Source: a virus. Taken from it: a stretch of 39,459 bases of DNA. The DNA is taken from positions 1-39,459 of IMG/VR virus record IMGVR_UViG_3300025138_000103. The stretch is one strand, 5' to 3'. The translations under genes and the position numbers were made by a program. Below the pieces are notes generated by a model. That model was given only the letters and a program-made list of their open reading frames with translations, made no database searches and had not been told where the DNA came from. This document shows positions 8,577 to 16,528 of the stretch, one piece after another (the first letter of the stretch is position 1; every line of letters begins with the position of its first letter).

Positions 8577-11312
8577 CTAGTCTCTTTTATATGGTGTTCC
8601 ATCAGCATCATAGGTGTAGACACTTCCTAGTCCTGCAGGAACATTAAATACGTAGTTAGAATTTACGCCCATTGCATTTTTGTACTTTTCAAAACCTTTT
8701 GTATCTTTTCCTCCAAAGAGCCAGTCGTCTCCTTCTACTAAACGTCTTGATAAGTTTTGAAAAGCTGATTCTCCTATATTTCTTGGATTGTCTGCAACCG
8801 TTCCTTCAATAGATGCTGCTTCTATAGCTGCAGGTAAATCTTCTTTAAAGTTTTCTATAGCAGCAACGTTCAAACTATTTAAAGATTTTTTTTCAGAGTC
8901 GTCTCCAAACATTTCTTGCACTGTTAGTTTTTTTCTTTCTGTATCTGCATAGTTATACATTTTATCATATTCTTCTTCTCGTTCTTCCTTAGACATAGAA
9001 CGATCTCCTGCTAAGTCTTTTTCCATCATATTAGAGTCTTGTACACTAAAATCATAAGAATCAAGTCCGTAGCTGTTACTTCTACCTCCTAATCCTCCAA
9101 ATCCTCCAAAGCGAGATCCTCCGCCTCTTGTTCCTATTACTACTGTTTCATCTATTGTTCCTCCACTGTTTAAACGAGGTGTCATAATACCTCCTAAATA
9201 CATAGGTTTTGCAGTAGATATTTCTGGGCTCACTCCTCCTGATGCTATCTCATTAACATTATCTTCTTCAGCATTATATAAAGAAGCGTATTCAGGAACG
9301 CTATTAATATACTCAATAGCACTTTGTACTTCAGGTAACGCACTTACATAGTCACCAAAACCACCTTTTTCTGTAGCCATCATTGATTTTAATTCTGCTA
9401 TATTTTTTTCTGGGTTTAATGGTCTTCCTGATGGTTTAAAACCTGCTACTAAAGATTTAATTTTTCTAGCTAGTTTTTTCTGATCAAGAGCTCCTCCTTC
9501 AGAAGATATTTCTCTGATCCATTGAGGAAATCTTCCTCCATCTTTACCTAACTTCCCACCTGAAGCTATATAATCATCTTGTATTCTTTGATTTTTTTGT
9601 GCAAGTAACTCTTCAGCATTTTCTGAAGTAGGAATTATCCAAACTATGTCATTTATTACTTCGTTTACGTTTGGATCTTTGCCCCCTTCATTAGTTCCGT
9701 TTCCTGTACCTGTACTTGTATTAGTCTCTACTCCATATTTATCAACATCACTCTGTCCTATTTCTAACCCTGTATCAGTATCAGTAACTATGCCATCAGT
9801 ACCTACAACAACGCTGTCTATAGTATCACTACCTCCTTGAGCTTTTAATTCTGTAGTACCTTCAAATCTTTTTCTTTCTGCTATAGTTCTTTTTATAATA
9901 GCCTCACCATTAGAAGTAGAAATACCATTTTCATTATTTATAAAATCTTTTGATATAGCCTGTACTGCACTAAAACTTAAATTATTTACATTATTTACAT
10001 ATTCTCCTGTGTTTGCATTTTGTGTTATAATGCCTTTAAAAGGTTTATATACTCTATATCCTGCTGTTTGACCGTTTTCATTTAAAATAAGTTCAGTAGA
10101 TTCTAAGTTATACAATTCTTCAAGATCTTTATTTTTTAATAAGCTGTTCCATCTATTTTGTATTGCTTTTAATTTTTGCGGGTTTCCTATATCACTATTG
10201 AGTAACTCTTTAAGTCCTTTATCTCCAGTAGCAACAGATCCAGTTGCTGCTATTTTATTAAAATTTATATACTCTTGATCTAGTGTTTTAACTTCTTCAA
10301 GCATAGGTCTATAAGCAGCTATAATTTCATCACTAAGAGTTGCGGGAACTTGATCATTAATACGTTGAAATACTGAACCTTGAACTCCTGCTACATCATA
10401 GGCTAATGATGCAAAATTTTTAAAAGAATTAGTTCCTACGTCTTCTATTGTAACAGAATAATCTCCTGAATCTGGGCTTAGTACTGCCGATCCTACTGTA
10501 GTATTAATTAAAGTACCAAAAGAATTTCTAATGTTTGACCTAAATTGAGAATAGTTAATCCCAAACGATTCATACACAGGGTTAATACTCATCATAAATT
10601 TTCCGTCTTTCATTCGTTGATCTTTAGTAGCAACAGATATATAACCTTTTTCTAAAGCATTATCATACGTAGCTGTATCTATTCCTACATATTCAGGAGG
10701 AGTATTGTTAGTTAACTCAAATACTTTGTTAGCAGTTAAAGGTGTTCCGTCTACATCTACTAATCCTTCGTATTCAAGACTTGAAGCTGCTCCATAATAT
10801 TTAGCTTTTTGGGATCTATCAGGATTAATAACATTTTGAAACCCTTCTGTAAAAGTTGTAGGTTTTCCAGTCCCTGTATATTCATCACCTTTTTGGTAGC
10901 CAGTATTTAAAGCTGTTATAGATTGATCTAAATTTATCGTAGGATCTATAAAAAAGTTTCCCTTTTTTCTCCAATTTCCTATAACTGTACTTGGGCTATC
11001 TGTAATAAGGTCAGGATAATTTATTCCTTTTACATTTGTTGCTTTACCGACTTGATCGCTTGAAATAAAACTCATAGCTATTTTAAATGCTTCTTGTTTT
11101 GAAATATCTTGTTCACTCATAATTACTTTAACTAATTGATCAATAGCTAAATTATGTTGATTTTTAAGTTTAGCAGCTTCTCCTGCAGTTTGTAAGTTAC
11201 CTTTAACCGTAGAGTCTACTATTTCTTTTTTTTGTTGTAGATCAGCATTTTGCCCTTCTAAAATCTCAGAAGATATTTCCATGCCTTCATTAAATACGTC
11301 ACTCCACCCCAT
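8577..11312 (-). CDS. large virion/internal protein with TonB-box-like motifs
   Basis: The product has 911 aa and a strong ribosome site (AGGAGAATAAT before ATG). The N-terminus is helical (SSEILEGQNADLQQKKEIVD), the middle mixed, and from about 490 a flexible Gly/Thr/Asp-rich linker follows. Two TonB-box-like motifs occur: DSVVVGTD at 499-506 and ETVVIGTR at 722-729, the second followed by a Gly/Ser/Phe-rich loop (GGGSRFGGFGGLGGRS). The C-terminal 150 residues are charged and helical. It sits between two other putative internal proteins and likely belongs to the ejected core or tail tip. No catalytic motif is visible. The recurrent motif also appears in the transglycosylase gene and the 183-aa protein. 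Confidence 0.6.
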   Translation of the reverse strand: MGWSDVFNEGMEISSEILEGQNADLQQKKEIVDSTVKGNLQTAGEAAKLKNQHNLAIDQLVKVIMSEQDISKQEAFKIAMSFISSDQVGKATNVKGINYPDLITDSPSTVIGNWRKKGNFFIDPTINLDQSITALNTGYQKGDEYTGTGKPTTFTEGFQNVINPDRSQKAKYYGAASSLEYEGLVDVDGTPLTANKVFELTNNTPPEYVGIDTATYDNALEKGYISVATKDQRMKDGKFMMSINPVYESFGINYSQFRSNIRNSFGTLINTTVGSAVLSPDSGDYSVTIEDVGTNSFKNFASLAYDVAGVQGSVFQRINDQVPATLSDEIIAAYRPMLEEVKTLDQEYINFNKIAATGSVATGDKGLKELLNSDIGNPQKLKAIQNRWNSLLKNKDLEELYNLESTELILNENGQTAGYRVYKPFKGIITQNANTGEYVNNVNNLSFSAVQAISKDFINNENGISTSNGEAIIKRTIAERKRFEGTTELKAQGGSDTIDSVVVGTDGIVTDTDTGLEIGQSDVDKYGVETNTSTGTGNGTNEGGKDPNVNEVINDIVWIIPTSENAEELLAQKNQRIQDDYIASGGKLGKDGGRFPQWIREISSEGGALDQKKLARKIKSLVAGFKPSGRPLNPEKNIAELKSMMATEKGGFGDYVSALPEVQSAIEYINSVPEYASLYNAEEDNVNEIASGGVSPEISTAKPMYLGGIMTPRLNSGGTIDETVVIGTRGGGSRFGGFGGLGGRSNSYGLDSYDFSVQDSNMMEKDLAGDRSMSKEEREEEYDKMYNYADTERKKLTVQEMFGDDSEKKSLNSLNVAAIENFKEDLPAAIEAASIEGTVADNPRNIGESAFQNLSRRLVEGDDWLFGGKDTKGFEKYKNAMGVNSNYVFNVPAGLGSVYTYDADGTPYKRD

Positions 11313-11313
11313 A

Positions 11314-11865
11314 TTATTCTCCTACCTTACTCATTAAACCGCCTTTTTTATCTAACATTTTTTGTATTTCTTTTATTTCTGTTTCAGGCTGTACAGAACT
11401 TTCTGTAGAAACATTTTCTTTTACATCTATTTCTTTATCTGTATCTATTTCTTTATTCATTTTTTTATAGTCTATATAAACATCTTCATTACCAAAATTA
11501 ATATCAATTTCTGCTTTTGCTCCTATTACAACTATATCAGTTATAATAGCAGGTTTTATGAGTTCAGCTATGTCAGGAGTCCATAGACCTTTAGCATACC
11601 CCATCGTAAGTACAGATTGAGCAATAAGAGTAGGAGACATTTCCATTTCTAACAAATCTATTATTTCTAATATAGATTCTTCTTTATACATATTTTTTTC
11701 TAGCCATTCATATGCTTCTTCAGGGTCAGTATATATAGGAGGTTTATCCCAAGGAAATTTTTTAGGAGGCTGTGTTAGAGAATATCCAGGAGGAGTACGA
11801 CTAAAAAAATCTATTTCTTTTCCGTTAGGAGTATAATGTACATCTTTATCTATTTCTTTTTCCAT
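11314..11865 (-). CDS. acidic hypothetical virion-region protein
   Basis: This 183-aa protein has a good ribosome site (AAAGGAAAAT). It is rich in Asp, Glu, Ile and Lys. Residues about 40-60 (DKPPIYTDPEEAYEWLEKN) and 60-100 look helical; 110-117 read DIVVIGAK, similar to the TonB-box-like motifs of neighbouring proteins. Its stop lies just before the start of the 911-aa gene, so the two are co-translated. It could be a chaperone or a small core component; I do not recognise a family. Confidence 0.55.
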   Translation of the reverse strand: MEKEIDKDVHYTPNGKEIDFFSRTPPGYSLTQPPKKFPWDKPPIYTDPEEAYEWLEKNMYKEESILEIIDLLEMEMSPTLIAQSVLTMGYAKGLWTPDIAELIKPAIITDIVVIGAKAEIDINFGNEDVYIDYKKMNKEIDTDKEIDVKENVSTESSVQPETEIKEIQKMLDKKGGLMSKVGE

Positions 11866-11876
11866 TTAATTTTCCT

Positions 11877-12179
11877 TTAGCTCAATGCTCTAAAAAGTTT
11901 TTTACTGTAGTTTGATTGTTTTATAGTATCTTGATCTTCTAAATCTTTAAAAGCTGCAGCTATTTTGCTATCAAAGCCATAAAATGTAGGTTTAAAAACA
12001 CGAGCACTTCTTGTGTTTATAGATTTAGGTTTTCTAAGACCTTTGCCTATAAAAAACTCACTAGAAATTCCTGGTTTACCTAAATCAGTTTCTTTATAAC
12101 CAATTTGAGCACCACTTTTACTTTTACTTCCGAGAACTGCCCCTGCTACTGTTCCTATTATTGCTGTTAGTAATCCCAT
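11877..12179 (-). CDS. small protein with Gly-rich hydrophobic N-terminus
   Basis: The 100-aa product begins MGLLTAIIGTVAGAVLGSK, a short Gly/Ala-rich hydrophobic helix, followed by a basic, Ser-rich region and a helical C-terminus. It starts in a TAATG overlap with the stop of the S74 protein, with AGGAGAAAA as ribosome site. Position within the internal-protein block suggests a small virion or ejection component that might insert in membrane, but no family is recognised. Confidence 0.55.
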   Translation of the reverse strand: MGLLTAIIGTVAGAVLGSKSKSGAQIGYKETDLGKPGISSEFFIGKGLRKPKSINTRSARVFKPTFYGFDSKIAAAFKDLEDQDTIKQSNYSKKLFRALS

Positions 12180-15100
12180 TATTTTTCTCCTCTTGTTCTA
12201 TGAAGAACCTCGTCAAACATAATAGCTAAATAATTATCTATTGTAGAAACTAATTCAGGATAAACTTTTTCTACTTCTTGAGCTATGAATCCTTCTGTAA
12301 TATTAGGATCAACTTTAGATAAAGGTAAAGCTTTTTCTACCCAGTCCCATGTATACCATCCTAAGCCGTTATTAAATGTTTTTTGTTTTACAATATTAGT
12401 CTTTAACCTAATGTCTGATGCCATATAACTAGAAAATATATTACTTACAAATCTTAATATATTAGATGTTTTATTAGCACTTGTTTCTTTTGATGCAAAA
12501 TACTTTTGTAAATCTGCATCCATAGTAGCAATCATTAAATTAAAATCTCTATCTTTTTGATTTTCGCCTTTATTAAAAGCATAAGCAGTAGTGTCTCTAT
12601 ATTCTTGCCATATTTCTGATAAAGCTTGATTAGATAACTCTAAACGATTTAATACATTTTGTTGATTTGCGGCATTAAGACCTGCTGTATTTAAAGTGTT
12701 TAACTCTCTTCTATAATTTACATTTGCTTGTTCTATTTCAAGAGCATTATTAGCATTAAATTTTTCTCTTTGATCTTGTAATGTAACGTTAAATTGATCC
12801 ATTGCATTAGCTTGTCCTGAATTAAATTGTTCCATTGCATTCATTTGAGTAGAATTAAACTTTCTAATGTCTGCAGTTAAATTTTCATAGAATTGTTCTA
12901 CTTGGTTTTCACTAGTTGCATTAAATTGTAGTGCTGCATTTTGAGCTGCTTGATCAGATAATAAACCTTGTTGTAGCTGTTGAGAATACAGTATAGTAGC
13001 TTGTTGATCATTTGTTAGATTAGCTATATTCATAGATAAAAAGTTTTTAGCATTTTCTACTTGGGCTGCTTGTCTATTGTTAAATTCTACATTATCCATT
13101 TGAGAATAGTTTGCAGCATTTTGTAATACACGAGCCTGATCATAATCTAAATTATTTAAGTTTAATGATTCTAATAATTTAGAATTAGAAAACACCCGTG
13201 TCTGTTCTGCAGTAAAATCTAGGTTAGCATTTTCAGCATATCTAGATGCTTTAATTATATTAACCTGTTGTATATTGTCAAGTTCTTTTCCCTCTAAAGC
13301 ACCTTGAACTTGTAGTTCTGCAAGAATAGCCTTTTCTTTAGCAGATAATTCTGCCATATCTACTGTTAAATTATTTGCTTCGTTTGTAATACGAGCTTGT
13401 TGCTCATTAGTTAAATTTATGTTCTCTAGTTCTGCATAACGAGCTGCATTTACTACTTGCTCTTGTTGACCACGAGATAAATCTTTTTCTTGTAGTGCAT
13501 TTGACATTTGAGAATTTGCTAATACTGCTGCTTGGTAGTTACTTAATGAAGCACTTAGTAGTTGATAACGTTGTACAGAATTTGCTAACTCTGTTTGTTG
13601 TGCGTTAGATAAATCTTGTAATCTAAAGTTTCTAGCTGCTGCAGCATTATCAAGTGCAAATTTATTTTTATTAGCTAAGTTAGTTAAATTCATATTGGCG
13701 TATACTTGTGCGTCTGCTTGTGCAATAGGTAGTGCAGCTTCTTGTGCAGCTTGTACTATAGTAGCTGCTGCTAAAGAACTATTTCCTAGTCCTCTTTCTG
13801 CCATAACTTGATTAGCAACTCGTATAGATCCTGCTGCCCAATCAGGCATACCGTCATCAAAATCAGTCATTAATAAACTTAATTGACCTCTTACAGTATC
13901 TAGTGCATTTACATCACCCTCTACTGCTGCAGGAAAATATTCTCCCACTATATTAGAGGCTTTTTCTACAGCGGGTGCTGCAGCTAGTTCCGTAGCGTTT
14001 AAACTAGCAGTATCTTTACCTAGTGCTCTTTCTAATATTTGACCACCTTGAGTAGCTGCTACTCTTTCTAGCTCTGTTACTTCATCTTGTGTTCTATTAG
14101 CCCCTTCTTCATCAGATACAAAATCACTCGTAGCTCTTTCTGCTATTCCTAATACTTCTGAGCCAAATGCTGCTATAGTTGCAGCAGTAGGTAATTCTGC
14201 TCCTGCAGGTACTACACCAATTACTTCACCGTTTGCACCTAAAATTTGTACAGGTTGATCAGACATCATGCCTCTACGAGAAGGTAACTCACTTGCATCT
14301 ACAGTATACGTACCTTGATTACGTGCTACAATATCATCTGCAGCGTCATTTAGTACTAAAGATTTTAATGAAGGGTCGCCAAATTGTGCTATTACTTCTT
14401 TATCTACAGCATTATTCTCACCATACAATCTTTTTATTTCATCATACATTTGGTCTGCAGTATATGTATTAGCATTTCTTTCTAATGTATTTCTTGCAGT
14501 ATCTGTATCGCCAGTTGTTAAAGTGCCTGATATACTTGGGTCTAATCTAGATTCTTCTGGGCGAATTAATTCTTCATTAGGGTTAAATTTTTGTTCTGTA
14601 AATTTAAACTCAGTGCCTTCAGGAAGACCAGGTTTTTTTATTTGCTCTATTGAAAATTTAATAGGATCAAAAGGTTCACCTGTTTCAGGGTCTATAGGTA
14701 AAACAGGAGTAGGTCCAGGAGTAGGATCACCACCATCGTCATCTCCAGGTGCAGGTATAGCTCCTAATATAGTATAGCTATCTGGGCTAAATGCATTCAT
14801 AGGCATTCCATTTCCTTTAGTCATTAAATATCCATTGTTATCATATACCATAGTCATAGCAGGTATATTTCCTATACCACTTGTTCCCCCACTAGAGCCA
14901 GGATTGTAGTATACGTATATAGGAGTTTTCCCCCATGTAGGAGGCATTTTTCCGTCATCAGGCATTACTTGTGTAACAGCTACATCATTAATATAACCTC
15001 TTTGTGCACCCATCTGAGTTAATTGTTCAATAGTCATAGGACTAGGTTCTTGCCCTGCAATAGGTACATAACGAGTTGCTCCCATTGAACTCCAATTATT

Positions 15101-15856
15101 AGAATAGTCTCCATCCCATCCTTCATTAGGTTTTGTAGGATCGTAGAAACCAGGTGTTTCATCTTTTTTGGGTATAGGACCTTGTGCTTCTATAGGTCTA
15201 GTTCTATTATAACTAGGTGAATTAGGGTTTATATCTCGTTGTGTAATAATATATTTACCAGTTGTAGGATCAGGCTCTGATCTTCCTATCTCTACAAAAT
15301 TAGGTTCTTTGTTTACTGTTTCATCTGGTTTTTCTTCTGTATCTTCCCCAGTCCCACCAGGAACAGTTGAATCTTCCCCAGTCCCACCAGGCACAGTTGA
15401 ATCTTCTCCAGTCCCACCAGGCACAGTTGTATCAGTCCCTGTACCACCAGGCACAGTTGTATCAGTTCCTGTACCACCAGGCACAGTTACATCTTCTCCA
15501 GTCCCACCAGGCACAGTAGTAGTAGTTTGTGCTACTGTATCTCCACCAAATCCACCAGGAGGTATAGTAATATTTCCAAAAGGTGTATTAATAGTTTGTC
15601 CGCCTGATGTTGTATTAGTTGCCTGTGTAGTAGCAGCAGGAGTTGTGTCAACAGCAGGAGTTGTGTCAACAGCAGGAGTTACAGTATTGTTATTTTGAGC
15701 TGATGCAACTGCTGCGTCAATTCTTGCTTGTATATCAGGAGTAATATTAAAACCTGAAAAACCTTTAGGTATAGCCTGACCATTAGCAGCCATTTGTTTT
15801 TCTAAGGCTTTTTTTCTTTTAGCTAATTCTTTTTGTGTTAATGGTTTTTTTGGCAT
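12179..15856 (-). CDS. long hendecad-repeat virion protein with C-terminal S74 intramolecular chaperone
   Basis: The 1225-aa protein has four parts. Residues 1-230 are low complexity, with six 10-residue VPGGTGEDT-type repeats. Residues about 230-740 are mixed, with Pro/Gly-rich linkers. Residues 749-968 are ten consecutive 22-residue units with a Leu/Phe first position and QQ or QA at position 5-6, and 977-1053 are seven consecutive 11-residue units starting QF/KF, so both blocks fit a hendecad alpha-helical fold. The C-terminus (about 1145-1210) reads SDIRLKTNIV, then GLGWYTWDWV and GFIAQEVEKVYPELV. This is the Peptidase_S74 intramolecular chaperone, which trimerises fibres and spikes and then may cleave itself off. 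The serine of SDIRLKTN is the expected cleavage residue. It is likely a trimeric fibre, spike or tail-needle component. Confidence 0.75.
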   Translation of the reverse strand: MPKKPLTQKELAKRKKALEKQMAANGQAIPKGFSGFNITPDIQARIDAAVASAQNNNTVTPAVDTTPAVDTTPAATTQATNTTSGGQTINTPFGNITIPPGGFGGDTVAQTTTTVPGGTGEDVTVPGGTGTDTTVPGGTGTDTTVPGGTGEDSTVPGGTGEDSTVPGGTGEDTEEKPDETVNKEPNFVEIGRSEPDPTTGKYIITQRDINPNSPSYNRTRPIEAQGPIPKKDETPGFYDPTKPNEGWDGDYSNNWSSMGATRYVPIAGQEPSPMTIEQLTQMGAQRGYINDVAVTQVMPDDGKMPPTWGKTPIYVYYNPGSSGGTSGIGNIPAMTMVYDNNGYLMTKGNGMPMNAFSPDSYTILGAIPAPGDDDGGDPTPGPTPVLPIDPETGEPFDPIKFSIEQIKKPGLPEGTEFKFTEQKFNPNEELIRPEESRLDPSISGTLTTGDTDTARNTLERNANTYTADQMYDEIKRLYGENNAVDKEVIAQFGDPSLKSLVLNDAADDIVARNQGTYTVDASELPSRRGMMSDQPVQILGANGEVIGVVPAGAELPTAATIAAFGSEVLGIAERATSDFVSDEEGANRTQDEVTELERVAATQGGQILERALGKDTASLNATELAAAPAVEKASNIVGEYFPAAVEGDVNALDTVRGQLSLLMTDFDDGMPDWAAGSIRVANQVMAERGLGNSSLAAATIVQAAQEAALPIAQADAQVYANMNLTNLANKNKFALDNAAAARNFRLQDLSNAQQTELANSVQRYQLLSASLSNYQAAVLANSQMSNALQEKDLSRGQQEQVVNAARYAELENINLTNEQQARITNEANNLTVDMAELSAKEKAILAELQVQGALEGKELDNIQQVNIIKASRYAENANLDFTAEQTRVFSNSKLLESLNLNNLDYDQARVLQNAANYSQMDNVEFNNRQAAQVENAKNFLSMNIANLTNDQQATILYSQQLQQGLLSDQAAQNAALQFNATSENQVEQFYENLTADIRKFNSTQMNAMEQFNSGQANAMDQFNVTLQDQREKFNANNALEIEQANVNYRRELNTLNTAGLNAANQQNVLNRLELSNQALSEIWQEYRDTTAYAFNKGENQKDRDFNLMIATMDADLQKYFASKETSANKTSNILRFVSNIFSSYMASDIRLKTNIVKQKTFNNGLGWYTWDWVEKALPLSKVDPNITEGFIAQEVEKVYPELVSTIDNYLAIMFDEVLHRTRGEK
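12698..13612 (-). repeat. coding repeats: ten 22-residue then seven 11-residue units
   Basis: Within the S74 protein, unit starts such as LSNYQAAVLAN, LSRGQQEQVVN, LTNEQQARITN and LDNIQQVNIIK recur every 66 nt without any insertion or deletion from 13612 to 12953. After an 8-residue joint, QFNATSENQVE, KFNSTQMNAME, QFNSGQANAMD and QFNVTLQDQRE recur every 33 nt. The repeats are diverged at DNA level, so they are old and selected at protein level. Confidence 0.85.
15341..15520 (-). repeat. six 30-bp tandem coding repeats (VPGGTGEDST type)
   Basis: Six head-to-tail 30-bp units in the S74 protein gene encode a 10-residue unit, PGGTGEDSTV with variants TDTTV and EDVTV. The units are nearly identical at DNA level, so copy number is probably unstable. 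A second short tandem of 18 bp (encoding TPAVDT) lies at about 15635-15680. They look like flexible linker. Confidence 0.85.
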
Positions 15857-15866
15857 ATTTCTCTCT

Positions 15867-16037
15867 CTAGCTCATTATAATCTTTATTAGCAAACCTATT
15901 ACAGAAACACTTGCTCCTATAAGTATTGCTTCTATTCTATACAGTCTTCTATCTATTGCTTCATACCTACTCGTACAAGCATCTACATGGTCGTCTATTT
16001 TTTGGTTTACTACACTTGCTGTTGGTTTAGTAGGCAT
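15867..16037 (-). CDS. small protein with C-terminal membrane helix
   Basis: The frame encodes 56 aa starting MPTKPTASVVNQKIDDHVDA, with a short amphipathic helix (SRYEAIDRRLYRIEA) and a hydrophobic C-terminal segment (ILIGASVSVIGLLIKIIMS). AAGGAGAAAAC in front of the ATG is one of the best ribosome sites in the region. It fills the space between the 151-aa gene and the S74 gene. Layout (polar N-terminal helix, one membrane helix) is similar to small phage membrane or haemolysin-XhlA-like proteins, but that link is tentative. Confidence 0.6.
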   Translation of the reverse strand: MPTKPTASVVNQKIDDHVDACTSRYEAIDRRLYRIEAILIGASVSVIGLLIKIIMS

Positions 16038-16049
16038 GTTTTCTCCTTA

Positions 16050-16505
16050 TTATATTTGTGTTACAGTATCGCCAGAGATATGACTTGCAGCATCAGTTGA
16101 TGCAGTCCCTCTAGTGCAGCCTGTAAGATTTGTTCCGTCTACTCCAGTATACGTAATCTTCTCATCATTGATTTGCACAGTACCAGACGCTGTAAATGGG
16201 TTGGTATTACCAACAGGAATAGTTGTCACAGAGTCATTAACACTAGATGAAAGAATATTAATACCTACATAATCTGTATTGGCTGACCATGAAGAACCAT
16301 CGTGTTTATATTTCCAACCCCACCAAGTAGCCTGTTCGTCTACGTCTGTATGTAAAGTTGCGTTGCTTGAGTTGCAATCTGCTATAATAAATTCTGGCGT
16401 ACCTCCTTCACTAATTGTGGTTTCTGTGGAAGTAATATCTACAGTTTTACTATCGGTTAGATAATAAAGACTTATATTAGTTTCGTTTCTTACTATTGTT
16501 TGCAT
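16050..16505 (-). CDS. small beta-rich tail/virion protein
   Basis: This 151-aa protein lies just downstream of the giant fibre, with AAGGAA before the ATG. It is Thr/Ser/Asn-rich and beta-type. The part TASGTVQINDEKITYTGVDG, then LTGCTRGTASTDAASHISGD, is a motif I know from phage tail and fibre-associated proteins, where it precedes a short C-terminal strand. WWGWKYKHDG near 62-71 is aromatic-rich. Probably a fibre partner or virion decoration domain; no enzyme activity suggested. Confidence 0.6.
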   Translation of the reverse strand: MQTIVRNETNISLYYLTDSKTVDITSTETTISEGGTPEFIIADCNSSNATLHTDVDEQATWWGWKYKHDGSSWSANTDYVGINILSSSVNDSVTTIPVGNTNPFTASGTVQINDEKITYTGVDGTNLTGCTRGTASTDAASHISGDTVTQI

Positions 16506-16528
16506 TTTGTTTTTTCCTTAAATTAATA

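Noticed and set aside
5042-8623. Longer start at 8623 for the large internal protein
   Set aside because: It would overlap the previous gene by 47 nt and lacks a ribosome site; the ATG at 8563 has one.
15341-15520. Six regular 30-bp repeats as a possible CRISPR array
   Set aside because: The units are head to tail without spacers and lie in frame in a large gene, encoding a PGGTG linker.
15309-15698. Plus-strand open frame of 129 codons with Pro/Val repeats
   Set aside because: It mirrors the tandem linker repeats of the minus-strand S74 protein gene.
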